Part shown: piece by piece, positions 1-8,466 of the stretch
How the letters are laid out: every line of letters begins with the position of its first letter
Numbering within the stretch: the first letter of the stretch is position 1
Assembly (NCBI RefSeq): GCF_036898825.1
Contig: NZ_JARUND010000001.1
Span: 2,108,001-2,172,000, forward strand
Direction of reading: 5' to 3'
DNA from: Streptomyces sp. B21-083
Lineage (GTDB): Bacteria; Actinomycetota; Actinomycetes; Streptomycetales; Streptomycetaceae
Length of the DNA: 64,000 nt
Position numbers and translations under genes: made by a program
Notes under the pieces: model-generated
What the model was told of the DNA's origin: nothing
Seen by the model: the letters and a program-made list of their open reading frames with translations, nothing else
Databases searched by the model: none

Positions 1-313
1 CGAGGTGTGATCCGCACCGAGCACACCGCACCTCGGTCCGCACCATGCCGTGGGTCCGGTCCGACAACAGTTCGACCGCGTCGGTGTCCTTCGGGTCGAA
101 GAAGCTCGGCCAGCCGCAGTGCGACTCGAACTTCGTGTCCGAGGTGAACAGTTCGGCCCCGCAGGCCCGGCAGGAGTAGACGCCCTTCGTCTTGGAGTCC
201 GTGTACTCACCCACGAAGGCGGGCTCCGTGCCGGCCTGGCGCAGGACCGCGTACTCGGCCGGCGTCAGCTCCGCGCGCCACTGCTCATCCGGCTTTTCGA
301 CGTCGTACGACAT
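1..313 (-). CDS. msrB: Peptide-methionine (R)-S-oxide reductase MsrB, 3' end cut by window
   Basis: Repairs oxidised methionine by reducing methionine-R-sulfoxide in proteins. About 104 N-terminal residues are visible, starting MSYDVEKPDEQWRAEL. The two zinc-binding CxxC pairs are present (SCRAC near residue 48, RCARC near residue 98), with the family block CGWPSFF between them. The catalytic Cys region lies beyond the window start. The ATG at 313 is the only sensible start. The gene sits just downstream of murC on the same strand, 45 bp away, so the two may be co-transcribed. Confidence 0.93.
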   Translation of the reverse strand, partial: MSYDVEKPDEQWRAELTPAEYAVLRQAGTEPAFVGEYTDSKTKGVYSCRACGAELFTSDTKFESHCGWPSFFDPKDTDAVELLSDRTHGMVRTEVRCARCGSHL

Positions 314-358
314 GAAGCTCAGCCCCTTACTGCGAAAGTCACTGCGGAACCGTGGACG

Positions 359-1747
359 TCACCGTGCCAGGCGGTCCAGGATCCGCGGGCCCAGGTCCGT
401 CACATCACCCGCGCCCATGGTGAGAACGAGATCACCGGGCTTCGCCATTCCCGCGACCGTCTCGGGCACCTCGGCCTTGTCCGAGACGGCCGTCACGTCG
501 GCGCCCGCCGCCCGCGCCGCGTCGATGATCAACGCGCTCGTCACGCCGGGAACCGGGTCCTCGCGGGCCGGGTAGATGTCGAGGACGACCGACGCGTCCG
601 CGAGCGCCAGCGCCTGGCCCATCTCCTTGCCCAGCTCCTGGGTGCGGGAGAAGAGGTGCGGCTGGAAGACCACCAGGATGCGCGCCTCACCGACCGCCGA
701 CCGCATCGCCTCCAGGTCCGCCGTCATCTCGGTCGGGTGGTGCGCGTACGAGTCGATGACCTGGACGCCCGCCGCCTCACCCTTCAGCTGGAGCCGCCGC
801 TTCACCCCCGTGTACGCCGCCAGGGCGGGGGCCAGCTCGCCCGCGGGCACGCCCAGCGCGACGCCCGCCGCCAGCGCGGCCACCGCGTTGAGGGCGTAGT
901 GCCGGCCGGGAACCGACACCGCGAAGGTGAGCGGAGCGCCGTCCAGCTCGACGGTCACCTCGCTCTTCAGCCCCTGCGGTACGACGGACAGCACCCGCAC
1001 GTCCGCGTCCGCCGCCTCCCCGTACGTCACCACCCGCACGGAGTCCGGCAGGCGCCTGGTCAGCTCGCGGGCGCCGTCCTGGTCGGCGGAGATCACCAGC
1101 GTCCCGCCGGGTACGATCCGGCCCGCGAACGTCTCGAAGGACTCGTAGATCTCGTCCATGGAGGCGTAGTTGGCGTGGTGGTCGAGTTCGACGTTGAGGA
1201 CGATCGCGACCTCGGGCGCGTACTTGTGGAAGCTGCGGTCCGATTCGTCGGCCTCGGCCACGAAGATCTCGCCGTCGCCGTGCAGGGCGTTCGAGCCGGG
1301 CGCGTCCAGGTCGCCGCCGATCGCGTACGAGGGGCCGCGTCCCAGCTCGCTGAGCGACACCGCCAGCATCGATGTCGTGGTCGTCTTGCCGTGCGTACCC
1401 GCGACCGCGATGGGCCGCAGGCCGTCCATCAGCCGGGCGAGCGCGTCCGACCGGTGGACCACCGGGATTCCCAGTTCCGCCGCCCGCGCCAGTTCCGGGT
1501 TGTCCGCGCGGATCGCGGAGGAGACCACGACACAGGTGGCGTCGGCGGCGAGGTGCCCGGCCGCGTGCCCGATGTGCACGGTCGCGCCCAGCGCCCGCAG
1601 GGCCGCCGCGGTCTCGGACTCCTTGGCGTCGCTGCCGGCCACCTCGGCACCGCGCTGCGCGAGGATCTTCGCGATCCCCGACATCCCGGCGCCTCCGATG
1701 CCGATGAAGTGCGGTCGGTCCATGGCGGAAGGAAGGCCGGGTGCCAT
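359..1747 (-). CDS. murC: UDP-N-acetylmuramate--L-alanine ligase
   Basis: Cytoplasmic Mur ligase that adds L-alanine to UDP-MurNAc, the first amino-acid step of peptidoglycan precursor synthesis. The 462-residue product has the N-terminal Rossmann motif HFIGIGGAGMSG, the ATP-binding GTHGKTTTTSML loop near residue 117, and the C-terminal YAHHPTE segment of MurC. The length is normal for the family. The ATG at 1747 is used, but a second ATG eight codons in (1723), directly before RPHFIGIGG, is an equally good start. Single-copy essential core gene. Confidence 0.96.
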   Translation of the reverse strand: MAPGLPSAMDRPHFIGIGGAGMSGIAKILAQRGAEVAGSDAKESETAAALRALGATVHIGHAAGHLAADATCVVVSSAIRADNPELARAAELGIPVVHRSDALARLMDGLRPIAVAGTHGKTTTTSMLAVSLSELGRGPSYAIGGDLDAPGSNALHGDGEIFVAEADESDRSFHKYAPEVAIVLNVELDHHANYASMDEIYESFETFAGRIVPGGTLVISADQDGARELTRRLPDSVRVVTYGEAADADVRVLSVVPQGLKSEVTVELDGAPLTFAVSVPGRHYALNAVAALAAGVALGVPAGELAPALAAYTGVKRRLQLKGEAAGVQVIDSYAHHPTEMTADLEAMRSAVGEARILVVFQPHLFSRTQELGKEMGQALALADASVVLDIYPAREDPVPGVTSALIIDAARAAGADVTAVSDKAEVPETVAGMAKPGDLVLTMGAGDVTDLGPRILDRLAR

Positions 1748-1891
1748 GTGCGTTTCTCCCCAGATGCGGTACGACAGCTAGAACGGGTCCCAGCCTATTG
1801 CGTGCGTCGGGCGGCACCTCACAGGGAGCACGGACCCGCGGCCCCACGACCAGGGCCCGACGATCAGGGCCGGACGACTATGGCCTGACAA

Positions 1892-2365
1892 CTACGCCTT
1901 GCTGTGCGAGAACAGCTTCAGCACAGGCACCCCCACCTTGTGCCGGGCCCGGGAGGCCCAGTCCCGGTGGAAGAACTCCTCCACGTAGTGGGGGTCGGTC
2001 AGCACGATGACCTCGTCCGCCTCGATCTCGTCGACCAGTCCCCGCAACGCGTCGAGCGGATGGTCCTCGACGATCCGCCCCTCCGCCTCGTGCCCCGCTG
2101 TTCGCAGCGCCGCCAGCGACACCTCCAGCGCCTGCTCCCCCATCGCCGCCGCGTCCTTGCCCTCGGGGGTCTCCCGCTCGTGCGCCGCCTCGTCGAGCTC
2201 GCCCAGCGCGATGTCGTCGATGGCCCGCAGCAGCCGGTCGGCCTGGTCGCCCCGGGGCTGGAGCAGTACGTGGAAGGCCACGTCCTCGTCGCCGTGCAAG
2301 GTGGAGACGAACTCCACGTCGGCGGACGTCAGGGCCTTCTCGATCATCAGTACGCTTGTGAACAC
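1892..2365 (-). CDS. Conserved Streptomyces protein next to murC (often labelled indole-3-glycerol phosphate synthase)
   Basis: A 157-residue soluble acidic protein of unknown function. I chose the GTG at 2365 (product begins MFTSVLMIEKAL) because AGAAGG lies 7-10 bases upstream. Starts further upstream add an Arg-rich stretch unlike the rest. The C-terminal half (DEVIVLTDPHYVEEFFHRDW... KLFSHSKA) has the alternating beta/alpha look of universal-stress-type nucleotide-binding folds. Homologues are frequently annotated as indole-3-glycerol phosphate synthase, but no TrpC barrel or catalytic motif is present and the protein is far too short. Function unassigned. Confidence 0.8.
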   Translation of the reverse strand: MFTSVLMIEKALTSADVEFVSTLHGDEDVAFHVLLQPRGDQADRLLRAIDDIALGELDEAAHERETPEGKDAAAMGEQALEVSLAALRTAGHEAEGRIVEDHPLDALRGLVDEIEADEVIVLTDPHYVEEFFHRDWASRARHKVGVPVLKLFSHSKA

Positions 2366-2521
2366 GACAGGCGCCCTTCTCGTCCGTGGGCCGTTCATAC
2401 GCCCCTGCTGAAACCATCCTGCCCCGTGATCGCACGGGGACTGCGAAATTTAGTGTGCCCAGCGAAAGACAAACGGAACGACAGGTTCCGCATCGTGTCG
2501 GGACGAGCGTGCCCCCGCGCG

Positions 2522-3358
2522 TCAGGAGCGGTGATAGCGGCTGAACAGGAAGCCGGACTCCTCCAGCAATGACACCAGTTCGAAGTGACGGGGAACCGGC
2601 ACCGAGGGCCCGCCCGAGATCCGCTGGGCGTCCCCCACGGTGAGCATCGGGGAGATCGTCAGGCACAGCTCGTCGAGCACCTCGGCCGCCACCAGCTGCC
2701 CCAGCAGCCGTGGCCCGCCCTCGGCCAGCAGCCGGGTGTGACCGAGCTCGGCGAGGGCCTGTACGGCACGCGCCGGGTCCACGCCCATGCCGTCACCGGC
2801 GACGACCACCCGGGCGCCCGCCTTCTCCGCGGCCGCGACACGGTCGGGGGCGGCAGCGGCGCCCGTGAGGATCAGGGTGGGGACCAGGGGGGAGGTGAAC
2901 AGGGGGAGCGAGTAGTCCAGTTCCAGGCTCGCGCTGACGATCGCGATCGCCGCGGCCTCCGTCTGTCCGGCCGCCTCGCGGGCCGCCGCGAACTCCGCAC
3001 GCGCGCGTGCCGGGCGGTACCCCTCCTGGCGTACCGTTTCCGCACCGACCAGGACCACGTCCGCCAGCGCCCTCAGGGTGCCGAAGATCCGCATGTCACA
3101 GGCGGAGGAGATGGGCTGGGAACGGCCGTCGTGCTGGGCGGCGCCGTCGAGCGTGGACACCATGTTGGCGCGCAGCCAGGCTTCCCGGCGCTCGTTCGTC
3201 CGCTCGGGGTAGGCATAGGCGGCGGCCAGCTCGTCCAGACTCCACTCCCGGTCGACCGCCCTGCCGCTCCCGGGCGAGTCACCGGCACCACCGGCGCTCA
3301 CGGCCCCTCCCGAGGCGTCGGCCACTGTCTCTTCGGTCACAGGGAACAGGCGTCGCAT
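2522..3358 (-). CDS. RibD C-terminal-type pyrimidine reductase family protein
   Basis: Predicted NADPH-dependent reductase of the RibD C-terminal/dihydrofolate reductase fold. The family includes the diaminohydroxyphosphoribosylaminopyrimidine reductase of riboflavin synthesis. The 278-residue product has WLRANMVSTLDGAA, the nucleotide-contacting RALADVVLVGAETVR, and LLAEGGPRLLGQLV near the C terminus, all typical of RibD_C. No deaminase domain is attached, so it is a stand-alone reductase whose substrate cannot be read from sequence. The start at 3358 (MRRLFPVTEETV) is preferred over upstream starts that only add a Pro/Arg/Gly-rich non-conserved stretch. Transcribed divergently from zapE. 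Confidence 0.8.
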   Translation of the reverse strand: MRRLFPVTEETVADASGGAVSAGGAGDSPGSGRAVDREWSLDELAAAYAYPERTNERREAWLRANMVSTLDGAAQHDGRSQPISSACDMRIFGTLRALADVVLVGAETVRQEGYRPARARAEFAAAREAAGQTEAAAIAIVSASLELDYSLPLFTSPLVPTLILTGAAAAPDRVAAAEKAGARVVVAGDGMGVDPARAVQALAELGHTRLLAEGGPRLLGQLVAAEVLDELCLTISPMLTVGDAQRISGGPSVPVPRHFELVSLLEESGFLFSRYHRS

Positions 3359-3595
3359 GCCAGGAAGTCTGGCACGGGGCCCGGTGCCTGTCCGGCGGGC
3401 CGGACCGGTGACCGGCCCGGGGGCCACGGGGTGAACCACGCCCAACTGCGGCGTTGCCGTCGTCGGCCCGACGTTCCGGGTCGCGACCCTCCGCCACCTC
3501 ACGGCCGTACGCGGCACGCGCCGCCCACCCGCAGGTCGGCTCACCCCCGGTCCGGGCCGACCGGGCACACCGGACAGCCTTTAGCATGGTGAACC

Positions 3596-4702
3596 GTGCA
3601 TACCATCCCCGCCGCCCCCGGTTTCGGTCCGATAGCCGACGCGGCCCCGCTGTCCCTGTGCGTCCGTGAGCCGCATGTCCCCGCGGACCGGCTGGTCGCC
3701 GAGATGGTGCCGCCGCCCCGGTTCGACTCGGTGCGCTTCGGGACGTACGACCCGGACCCGAACCAGCCGAGCCAGACGGAGGCCGTGCGGGTCCTCGACG
3801 GCTTCGCGGGCGGGCTCGGCGGGGCGCACGCCGTGGGCGGCGGCAAGCGGGGGTTCTTCGGGCTCGGGAAGGTCAAGGCCGCGAAGGTGCCGGCCGGCCC
3901 CCGTGGCGTCTACCTCGACGGCGGCTACGGCGTCGGCAAGACCCACCTCCTCGCCTCCCTCTGGCACGCCACCCCGGCGGAGCCCGCGCTCAAGGCCTTC
4001 GGCACCTTCGTGGAGCTGACGAACCTGGTCGGCGCCCTCGGCTTCCAGAAGACCGTCCAGACCCTGTCCGGCCACCGGCTGCTCTGCATCGACGAGTTCG
4101 AACTGGACGACCCGGGCGACACCGTCCTCGTCTCGACCCTGCTCGGCAAGCTCGTCGACGCGGGTGTGGCGCTTGCCGCCACTTCGAACACCCTGCCGGG
4201 GAAGCTCGGTGAGGGGCGGTTCGCGTCGGCGGACTTCCTGCGCGAGATCCAGGGCCTGTCCGCCCACTTCCGCGCACTGCGCATCGACGGCGAGGACTAC
4301 CGCCACCGGGGGCTGCCCCAGGCCCCGGCGCCCTACTCCGAGGAGCAGGTGACCAAGGCCGCGTACGCCGCCGAGGGCGCCTCGCTCGACGACTTCCCGC
4401 AGCTCCTCGACCATCTCGCCCGGGTGCACCCCAGCCGGTACGGCGCCCTCACGGACGGACTGAAGGTCGTGTGCCTCACCGAGGTGCGGCCGGTTCCGGA
4501 CCAGTCGACGGCGCTGCGGCTCGTCGTACTCGCCGACCGGCTGTACGACCGCGAGGTGCCGGTGCTCGCCTCCGGTCTGCCCTTCGACCAGTTGTTCAGC
4601 GAGGAGATGCTGAACGGCGGCTACCGCAAGAAGTACTTCCGTGCGATCTCCCGCCTGACGGCGCTGGCCCGCGACGCCAAGGGCCTCGTAGAGCCCTCGT
4701 GA
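3596..4702 (+). CDS. zapE: AFG1/ZapE-family cell-division ATPase
   Basis: P-loop ATPase of the AFG1/ZapE family. In other bacteria it associates with the FtsZ ring and modulates division. The 368-residue protein has Walker A GGYGVGKTH near residue 110, Walker B LLCIDEFELDD near 160, and sensor-like LAATSNTLP, followed by the C-terminal block EVPVLASGLPFDQLFSEEML and a KKYFRAISRL end. The start is GTG at 3596, in the short spacer downstream of the divergent reductase gene. It appears monocistronic, with about 220 bp before the next plus-strand gene. Confidence 0.88.
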   Translation: MHTIPAAPGFGPIADAAPLSLCVREPHVPADRLVAEMVPPPRFDSVRFGTYDPDPNQPSQTEAVRVLDGFAGGLGGAHAVGGGKRGFFGLGKVKAAKVPAGPRGVYLDGGYGVGKTHLLASLWHATPAEPALKAFGTFVELTNLVGALGFQKTVQTLSGHRLLCIDEFELDDPGDTVLVSTLLGKLVDAGVALAATSNTLPGKLGEGRFASADFLREIQGLSAHFRALRIDGEDYRHRGLPQAPAPYSEEQVTKAAYAAEGASLDDFPQLLDHLARVHPSRYGALTDGLKVVCLTEVRPVPDQSTALRLVVLADRLYDREVPVLASGLPFDQLFSEEMLNGGYRKKYFRAISRLTALARDAKGLVEPS

Positions 4703-4818
4703 CACCCCGAGGTGCGTGCGGTCCTGATCTTCGGACCATATGAACTTCCGCAGGTCAACGATCAGTTCACGTCATCCCACCGCCGCTTTTCAGGCTCTCT
4801 TCAGTCTGAAACGTTAAG

Positions 4819-4848
4819 TTAACCCTGCAAACAACTTCGCGGGGTTAA
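4819..4848. promoter_or_regulatory. Inverted repeat TTAACCC...GGGTTAA upstream of the secreted-protein gene
   Basis: TTAACCCTGC and GCGGGGTTAA face each other across a 10-base spacer; nine of ten positions pair. It lies ~70-100 bp upstream of the ATG at 4921, in the low-GC part of a 218-bp intergenic region. A similar but perfect palindrome occurs at 17501-17528, so it may be a recurrent operator or leader hairpin. There is no T-run, so it does not look like a standard intrinsic terminator of zapE. Confidence 0.5.
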
Positions 4849-4920
4849 TGTGTTTCTTGACCCGCGGTTGACCAACCGTTGACGTACACAAGAGATCGCC
4901 GAACGCCTGGAGGGGGGCAC

Positions 4921-5319
4921 ATGTTCCGTAGCGCTACGGCCCGGAGCGTGATCGCCCTCCTCGCCGCCGCCCTGCTGGCGCTCCAGTTCTTCGCTCCAAC
5001 GGCATCCTTCGCATCCGCGCACACAGCCCGTCATGTCGAAGCCAAGACGGAGCCCAGAAACAAACCCAGGGCGGCAGCCCAGCGCGACGAGGACGTCACC
5101 TGCGGTGATGGCGGCCGTCACCACGACCCGCGCATGCCCCTGCGCAGCCTCGACCGGCACCGCGTCGTCGATTCGGGTCCCCAGGTACCCGAACGCCCGC
5201 TTCTCTCGGTGGACCCCGCGGCCCCGGCCGGTCCGGACAGACGCGTCGCGTCCCGCCATCAGGCGCTCAGATCCATGACCGCGCACACCCCGGCGGCACT
5301 TCAGGTGTTCCGCTGCTGA
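4921..5319 (+). CDS. Small secreted protein of unknown function
   Basis: The 132-residue product begins with a clear Sec signal peptide: basic MFRSATAR, then the hydrophobic stretch SVIALLAAALLALQFF, and an AxA-like cleavage region near SFASA. The mature part is hydrophilic, rich in Arg, Pro, Asp and His (GGRHHDPRM), and ends with a single Cys (VFRC). The ATG at 4921 is supported by a strong GGAGGGGGG ribosome site. An in-frame ATG at 4879 has no such site. It precedes the carbonic anhydrase gene by 89 bp. I do not recognise the family. Confidence 0.7.
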   Translation: MFRSATARSVIALLAAALLALQFFAPTASFASAHTARHVEAKTEPRNKPRAAAQRDEDVTCGDGGRHHDPRMPLRSLDRHRVVDSGPQVPERPLLSVDPAAPAGPDRRVASRHQALRSMTAHTPAALQVFRC

Positions 5320-5408
5320 CAGCAGGGACGTCCCCCCACTCCTGTCAGCACATCCGACTGTCATGTACGTCCGACGCGCCATCGAGGCGCGCCAGGAGGA
5401 GTCACCAC

Positions 5409-5999
5409 ATGCAGCCCCTCATCGACAACGCCCGCACCTTCGGCCAGCGCCCCGAGGAGTTCGCGAAGCTCGCCGAAGGCCAGTCCCCCCAGGTCCTGTT
5501 CATCACCTGCTCCGATTCCAGGGTCGTCCCGGCCCTGATCACAGGTGCCAGGCCGGGTGAGCTCTTCGAGCTGCGCACCGCGGGCAACATCGTCCCCCCA
5601 TACGCCTCAGCCCGCCCCACCGGCGAGGCGGCCACCATCGAGTACGCCGTGGAGGTCCTCGGAGTCAACGACATCGTGGTCTGCGGCCACTCGCACTGCG
5701 GCGCCGTCGGCGCCCTGGTGCGCGGCGACGACCTCACCGCCGTACCCGCCGTACGCGACTGGCTCGCGCACGCGGCCGACGCCCCCGGGGCCACTGCCCC
5801 GTCCGACACCGACGACCCGACGGTCGCCTCGGCCGTCCAGAACCACGTCCTGACACAGCTGTTGCGACTGCGCTCCTACCCCTGTGTGGAACAACGCCTG
5901 GCCAAGGGCCAACTCCGGCTGCGCGGCTGGTACTACGAGGTCCACACCGGGTCCGTGCGCGAACACCGCGCCGCCACCGACGCGTTCGAAGCGCTGTGA
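5409..5999 (+). CDS. Beta-class carbonic anhydrase
   Basis: Interconverts CO2 and bicarbonate in the cytoplasm. The 196-residue protein shows the beta-class zinc site: CSDSRV near residue 34 and the HSHCG pair near residue 94, with the Asp-Arg dyad inside CSDSR. A strong AGGAGG site precedes the ATG at 5409. The stop codon at 5997-5999 is followed within eight bases by the SulP transporter ATG. The pair therefore looks translationally coupled, as expected for bicarbonate uptake and hydration working together. Confidence 0.94.
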   Translation: MQPLIDNARTFGQRPEEFAKLAEGQSPQVLFITCSDSRVVPALITGARPGELFELRTAGNIVPPYASARPTGEAATIEYAVEVLGVNDIVVCGHSHCGAVGALVRGDDLTAVPAVRDWLAHAADAPGATAPSDTDDPTVASAVQNHVLTQLLRLRSYPCVEQRLAKGQLRLRGWYYEVHTGSVREHRAATDAFEAL

Positions 6000-6007
6000 G
6001 GGCCGCC

Positions 6008-7477
6008 ATGAACATACGTACCAAGCTTCCCCACCTGCGGCAGGACTTCGCCGCCTCGCTCGTCGTGTTCCTGGTCGCTCTGCCGTTGTGCGTGGGCGTC
6101 GCCGTCGCCTCCGGTGTGCCTGCCGAACTCGGCCTGGTCACCGGCATCGTGGGCGGCATCGTCGCCGGACTCCTGCCGGGCAGCAGCCTCCAGGTGTCCG
6201 GCCCCGCCGCCGGCCTCACCGTGCTGGTCTTCGAGGCCGTACGGGAGCACGGCCTGCCCGCGCTCGGGGTGATCGTCCTCGCCGCCGGGCTCCTGCAACT
6301 CACCATGGGCGCCCTGAAGCTCGGGCGCTGGTTCCGGGCCATATCGGTGTCCGTCGTCGAGGGCATGCTGGCCGGAATCGGCCTCGTGATCATCGCCGGG
6401 CAGCTGTACGCGGCGGCCGGGCTGAAGGCGCCGACCGCCGGGCTGGACAAGATCACCGGGCTGCCCGAGGCCGCCGCGAAGGCCGTGGGCAGCACCAGCG
6501 CGCTGGCCTCACTGGCCGTCGGCGCGGGCACGATCGCCGTGATCGTGCTCTGGCAGCGGCTGCCCAAGAAGGTGCGGGCGGTGCCGGGCGCGCTCGCCGC
6601 GGTGGTCCTGGCGACCGTCGTCACCCTCGTCTTCGGCCTGCCGGTGGCGACCGTCGAGGTGAAGGGCCTGCTGGACGCCGTCCAACTGCCCGGGCTCGGC
6701 GCCTTCGGCGAACTGGGCAGCCTGAGCGTGCTCGGTACGGTCGTGGCGTTCACCCTGATCGCGTCCGCCGAGAGCCTGTTCAGCGCCGCCGCCGTGGACC
6801 GGCTGCACGACGGTCCGCGTACCCAGTACGACAAGGAACTGATGGCGCAGGGCGCCGGCAACACCGTGTGCGGCCTGCTGGGCGCGCTGCCGATGACCGC
6901 GGTGATCGTGCGCAGCTCGGCGAACGTCCAGGCGGGGGCACGGACCAAGGCGTCCCGGGTCATGCACGGCGTATGGCTGCTGCTGTTCGCGGCGCTGCTG
7001 CCCGGGGCGCTGGCGCTCATACCGCTGCCCGCGCTGGCCGGCATCCTCGTACACGCCGGCTGGAAGCTCATACCGCTGCGCGGGATCACCCTGCTCTGGC
7101 GCGAGCACCGCGGTGAGGCGCTGATCCTGGTGGTCACGGCGGTGGCGATCGTGGCCGTGAACATGTTCGAGGGCGTACTCATCGGTCTCGCCCTGTCCGT
7201 GGGCAAGACCGCCTGGGAGGCCTCGCACCTCAAACTGGACGTCATCGACAAGGGCGCCGGGCCCGTCCAGGCACATCTGTCGGGCAACGCGACCTTCCTG
7301 CGGCTGCCGAAGATCCTCGACAGCCTGGAGGCGCTGCCCCAGGACCGGCCGATAGAGCTGGACCTGTCAGGCCTGCACCACCTGGACCATGCCTGCCGTA
7401 CGGCTCTGGAGAGCTGGGCGGAGCGGCACAGCGCGGTCGGCACGGAGCCGGTCAAGATGATGACGCCGTCGCCGTAG
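6008..7477 (+). CDS. SulP-family inorganic anion (probable bicarbonate/sulfate) transporter with STAS tail
   Basis: A 489-residue integral membrane protein of the SLC26/SulP family. About ten or more hydrophobic segments run from residue ~20 (FAASLVVFLVALPLCVGVAVASG) to ~400, including the conserved pore region LLPGSSLQVSGPAAGLTVLVFEAV. A short cytoplasmic STAS-like domain follows (residues ~425-480, PIELDLSGLHHLDHACRTAL). The ATG at 6008 is preferred because GAGGG precedes it; a GTG at 5996 overlaps the carbonic anhydrase stop. Gene fusions of SulP with carbonic anhydrase are known in actinobacteria, so bicarbonate is the likeliest substrate here. This is inference from context. Confidence 0.88.
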   Translation: MNIRTKLPHLRQDFAASLVVFLVALPLCVGVAVASGVPAELGLVTGIVGGIVAGLLPGSSLQVSGPAAGLTVLVFEAVREHGLPALGVIVLAAGLLQLTMGALKLGRWFRAISVSVVEGMLAGIGLVIIAGQLYAAAGLKAPTAGLDKITGLPEAAAKAVGSTSALASLAVGAGTIAVIVLWQRLPKKVRAVPGALAAVVLATVVTLVFGLPVATVEVKGLLDAVQLPGLGAFGELGSLSVLGTVVAFTLIASAESLFSAAAVDRLHDGPRTQYDKELMAQGAGNTVCGLLGALPMTAVIVRSSANVQAGARTKASRVMHGVWLLLFAALLPGALALIPLPALAGILVHAGWKLIPLRGITLLWREHRGEALILVVTAVAIVAVNMFEGVLIGLALSVGKTAWEASHLKLDVIDKGAGPVQAHLSGNATFLRLPKILDSLEALPQDRPIELDLSGLHHLDHACRTALESWAERHSAVGTEPVKMMTPSP

Positions 7478-7487
7478 TTTCTGCGGC

Positions 7488-7526
7488 TGCCCGGTCAGGA
7501 GCTCGCCCCGAGCCCCTGACCGGGCA
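7488..7526 (+). terminator. Stem-loop terminator after the SulP gene
   Basis: TGCCCGGTCAGG and its exact reverse complement CCTGACCGGGCA form a perfect 12-bp stem around a 15-base loop. It begins 11 bases after the SulP stop. A T-rich stretch (ATATCGTTTGT) follows. It separates the carbonic anhydrase-SulP unit from the slipin gene. Confidence 0.75.
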
Positions 7527-7584
7527 TATCGTTTGTCAAGGGTGCCGATCGGCACGTACGGGACGACTTCGAGAGGTCGTCGTC

Positions 7585-8376
7585 ATGCTTGAGGAACTGC
7601 TGGCCGCGGGCGTCGCCGCCGCAAGCGCCGGGCTCGTCTACGTCGGGGCGGCCGCCCGGGTCGTCAAGCAGTACGAACGCGGGGTCGTCTTCCGGCTCGG
7701 CCGCCTCACCGGAGACGTACGACCGCCCGGTTTCACGCTGGTGGTCCCGTTCGTGGACCGTCTGCGCAAGGTCAACATGCAGATCGTCACCCTGCCGATC
7801 CCGGCCCAGGAGGGCATCACCCGGGACAACGTGACCGTGCGCGTGGACGCTGTCGTCTACTTCAAGGTGGTCGACGCGGCCGAGGCGATCATCCAGGTCG
7901 AGGACTACCGGTTCGCGGTCTCGCAGATGGCGCAGACCTCGCTGCGCTCCATCATCGGCAAGAGCGACCTGGACGATCTCCTGTCCAACCGGGAGCAGCT
8001 CAACCAGGGGCTGGAGCTGATGATCGACAGCCCGGCCATGGGGTGGGGTGTGCAGATCGACCGGGTCGAGATCAAGGACGTGTCCCTGCCGGAGACCATG
8101 AAGCGCTCGATGGCCCGGCAGGCCGAGGCCGACCGGGAACGCCGGGCGCGGATCATCAACGCGGACGCCGAGTTGCAGGCCTCGAAGAAGCTCGCGGAAG
8201 CCGCCGGAGTGATGTCCGAGCAGCCCGCAGCACTCCAACTCCGGCTCCTCCAGACGGTGGTGGCGGTCGCGGCCGAGAAGAACTCCACACTCGTCCTGCC
8301 CTTCCCGGTGGAACTGCTCCGCTTCCTCGAACGGGCCCAGACCCAGCAGCCGCCGCCGGGCGGGTCACCCGGATGA
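7585..8376 (+). CDS. Slipin (stomatin/SPFH-domain) membrane protein
   Basis: A membrane-anchored SPFH-domain protein of 263 residues, thought to organise membrane microdomains. A single N-terminal hydrophobic segment (residues ~5-25) is followed by VVKQYERGVVFRLGRLTG and the stomatin core (TVRVDAVVYFKVVDAAEAI... SQMAQTSLRSIIGKSDLDDLLSNRE). A charged helical region follows (KRSMARQAEADRERRARIINADAE), then a conserved hydrophobic C terminus. The length and motif order match prokaryotic slipins. No NfeD-type protease gene is adjacent. Confidence 0.92.
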   Translation: MLEELLAAGVAAASAGLVYVGAAARVVKQYERGVVFRLGRLTGDVRPPGFTLVVPFVDRLRKVNMQIVTLPIPAQEGITRDNVTVRVDAVVYFKVVDAAEAIIQVEDYRFAVSQMAQTSLRSIIGKSDLDDLLSNREQLNQGLELMIDSPAMGWGVQIDRVEIKDVSLPETMKRSMARQAEADRERRARIINADAELQASKKLAEAAGVMSEQPAALQLRLLQTVVAVAAEKNSTLVLPFPVELLRFLERAQTQQPPPGGSPG

Positions 8377-8466
8377 GGCACGCTTCGCGCGTGGTTCCCG
8401 AGGCCCGTACGGCGTGATACACACAGCAAGGTCACAGTCCTGTCCGCCAGCAGGAAGGTCGCCCCC

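Noticed and set aside
50..1888. 612-residue plus-strand frame
   Set aside because: Antisense to msrB and murC; Arg/His-rich composition typical of high-GC shadow frames, no domain, no ribosome site.
1892..2365. Indole-3-glycerol phosphate synthase label
   Set aside because: Protein is too short and lacks the TrpC barrel motifs; the label is a propagated annotation.
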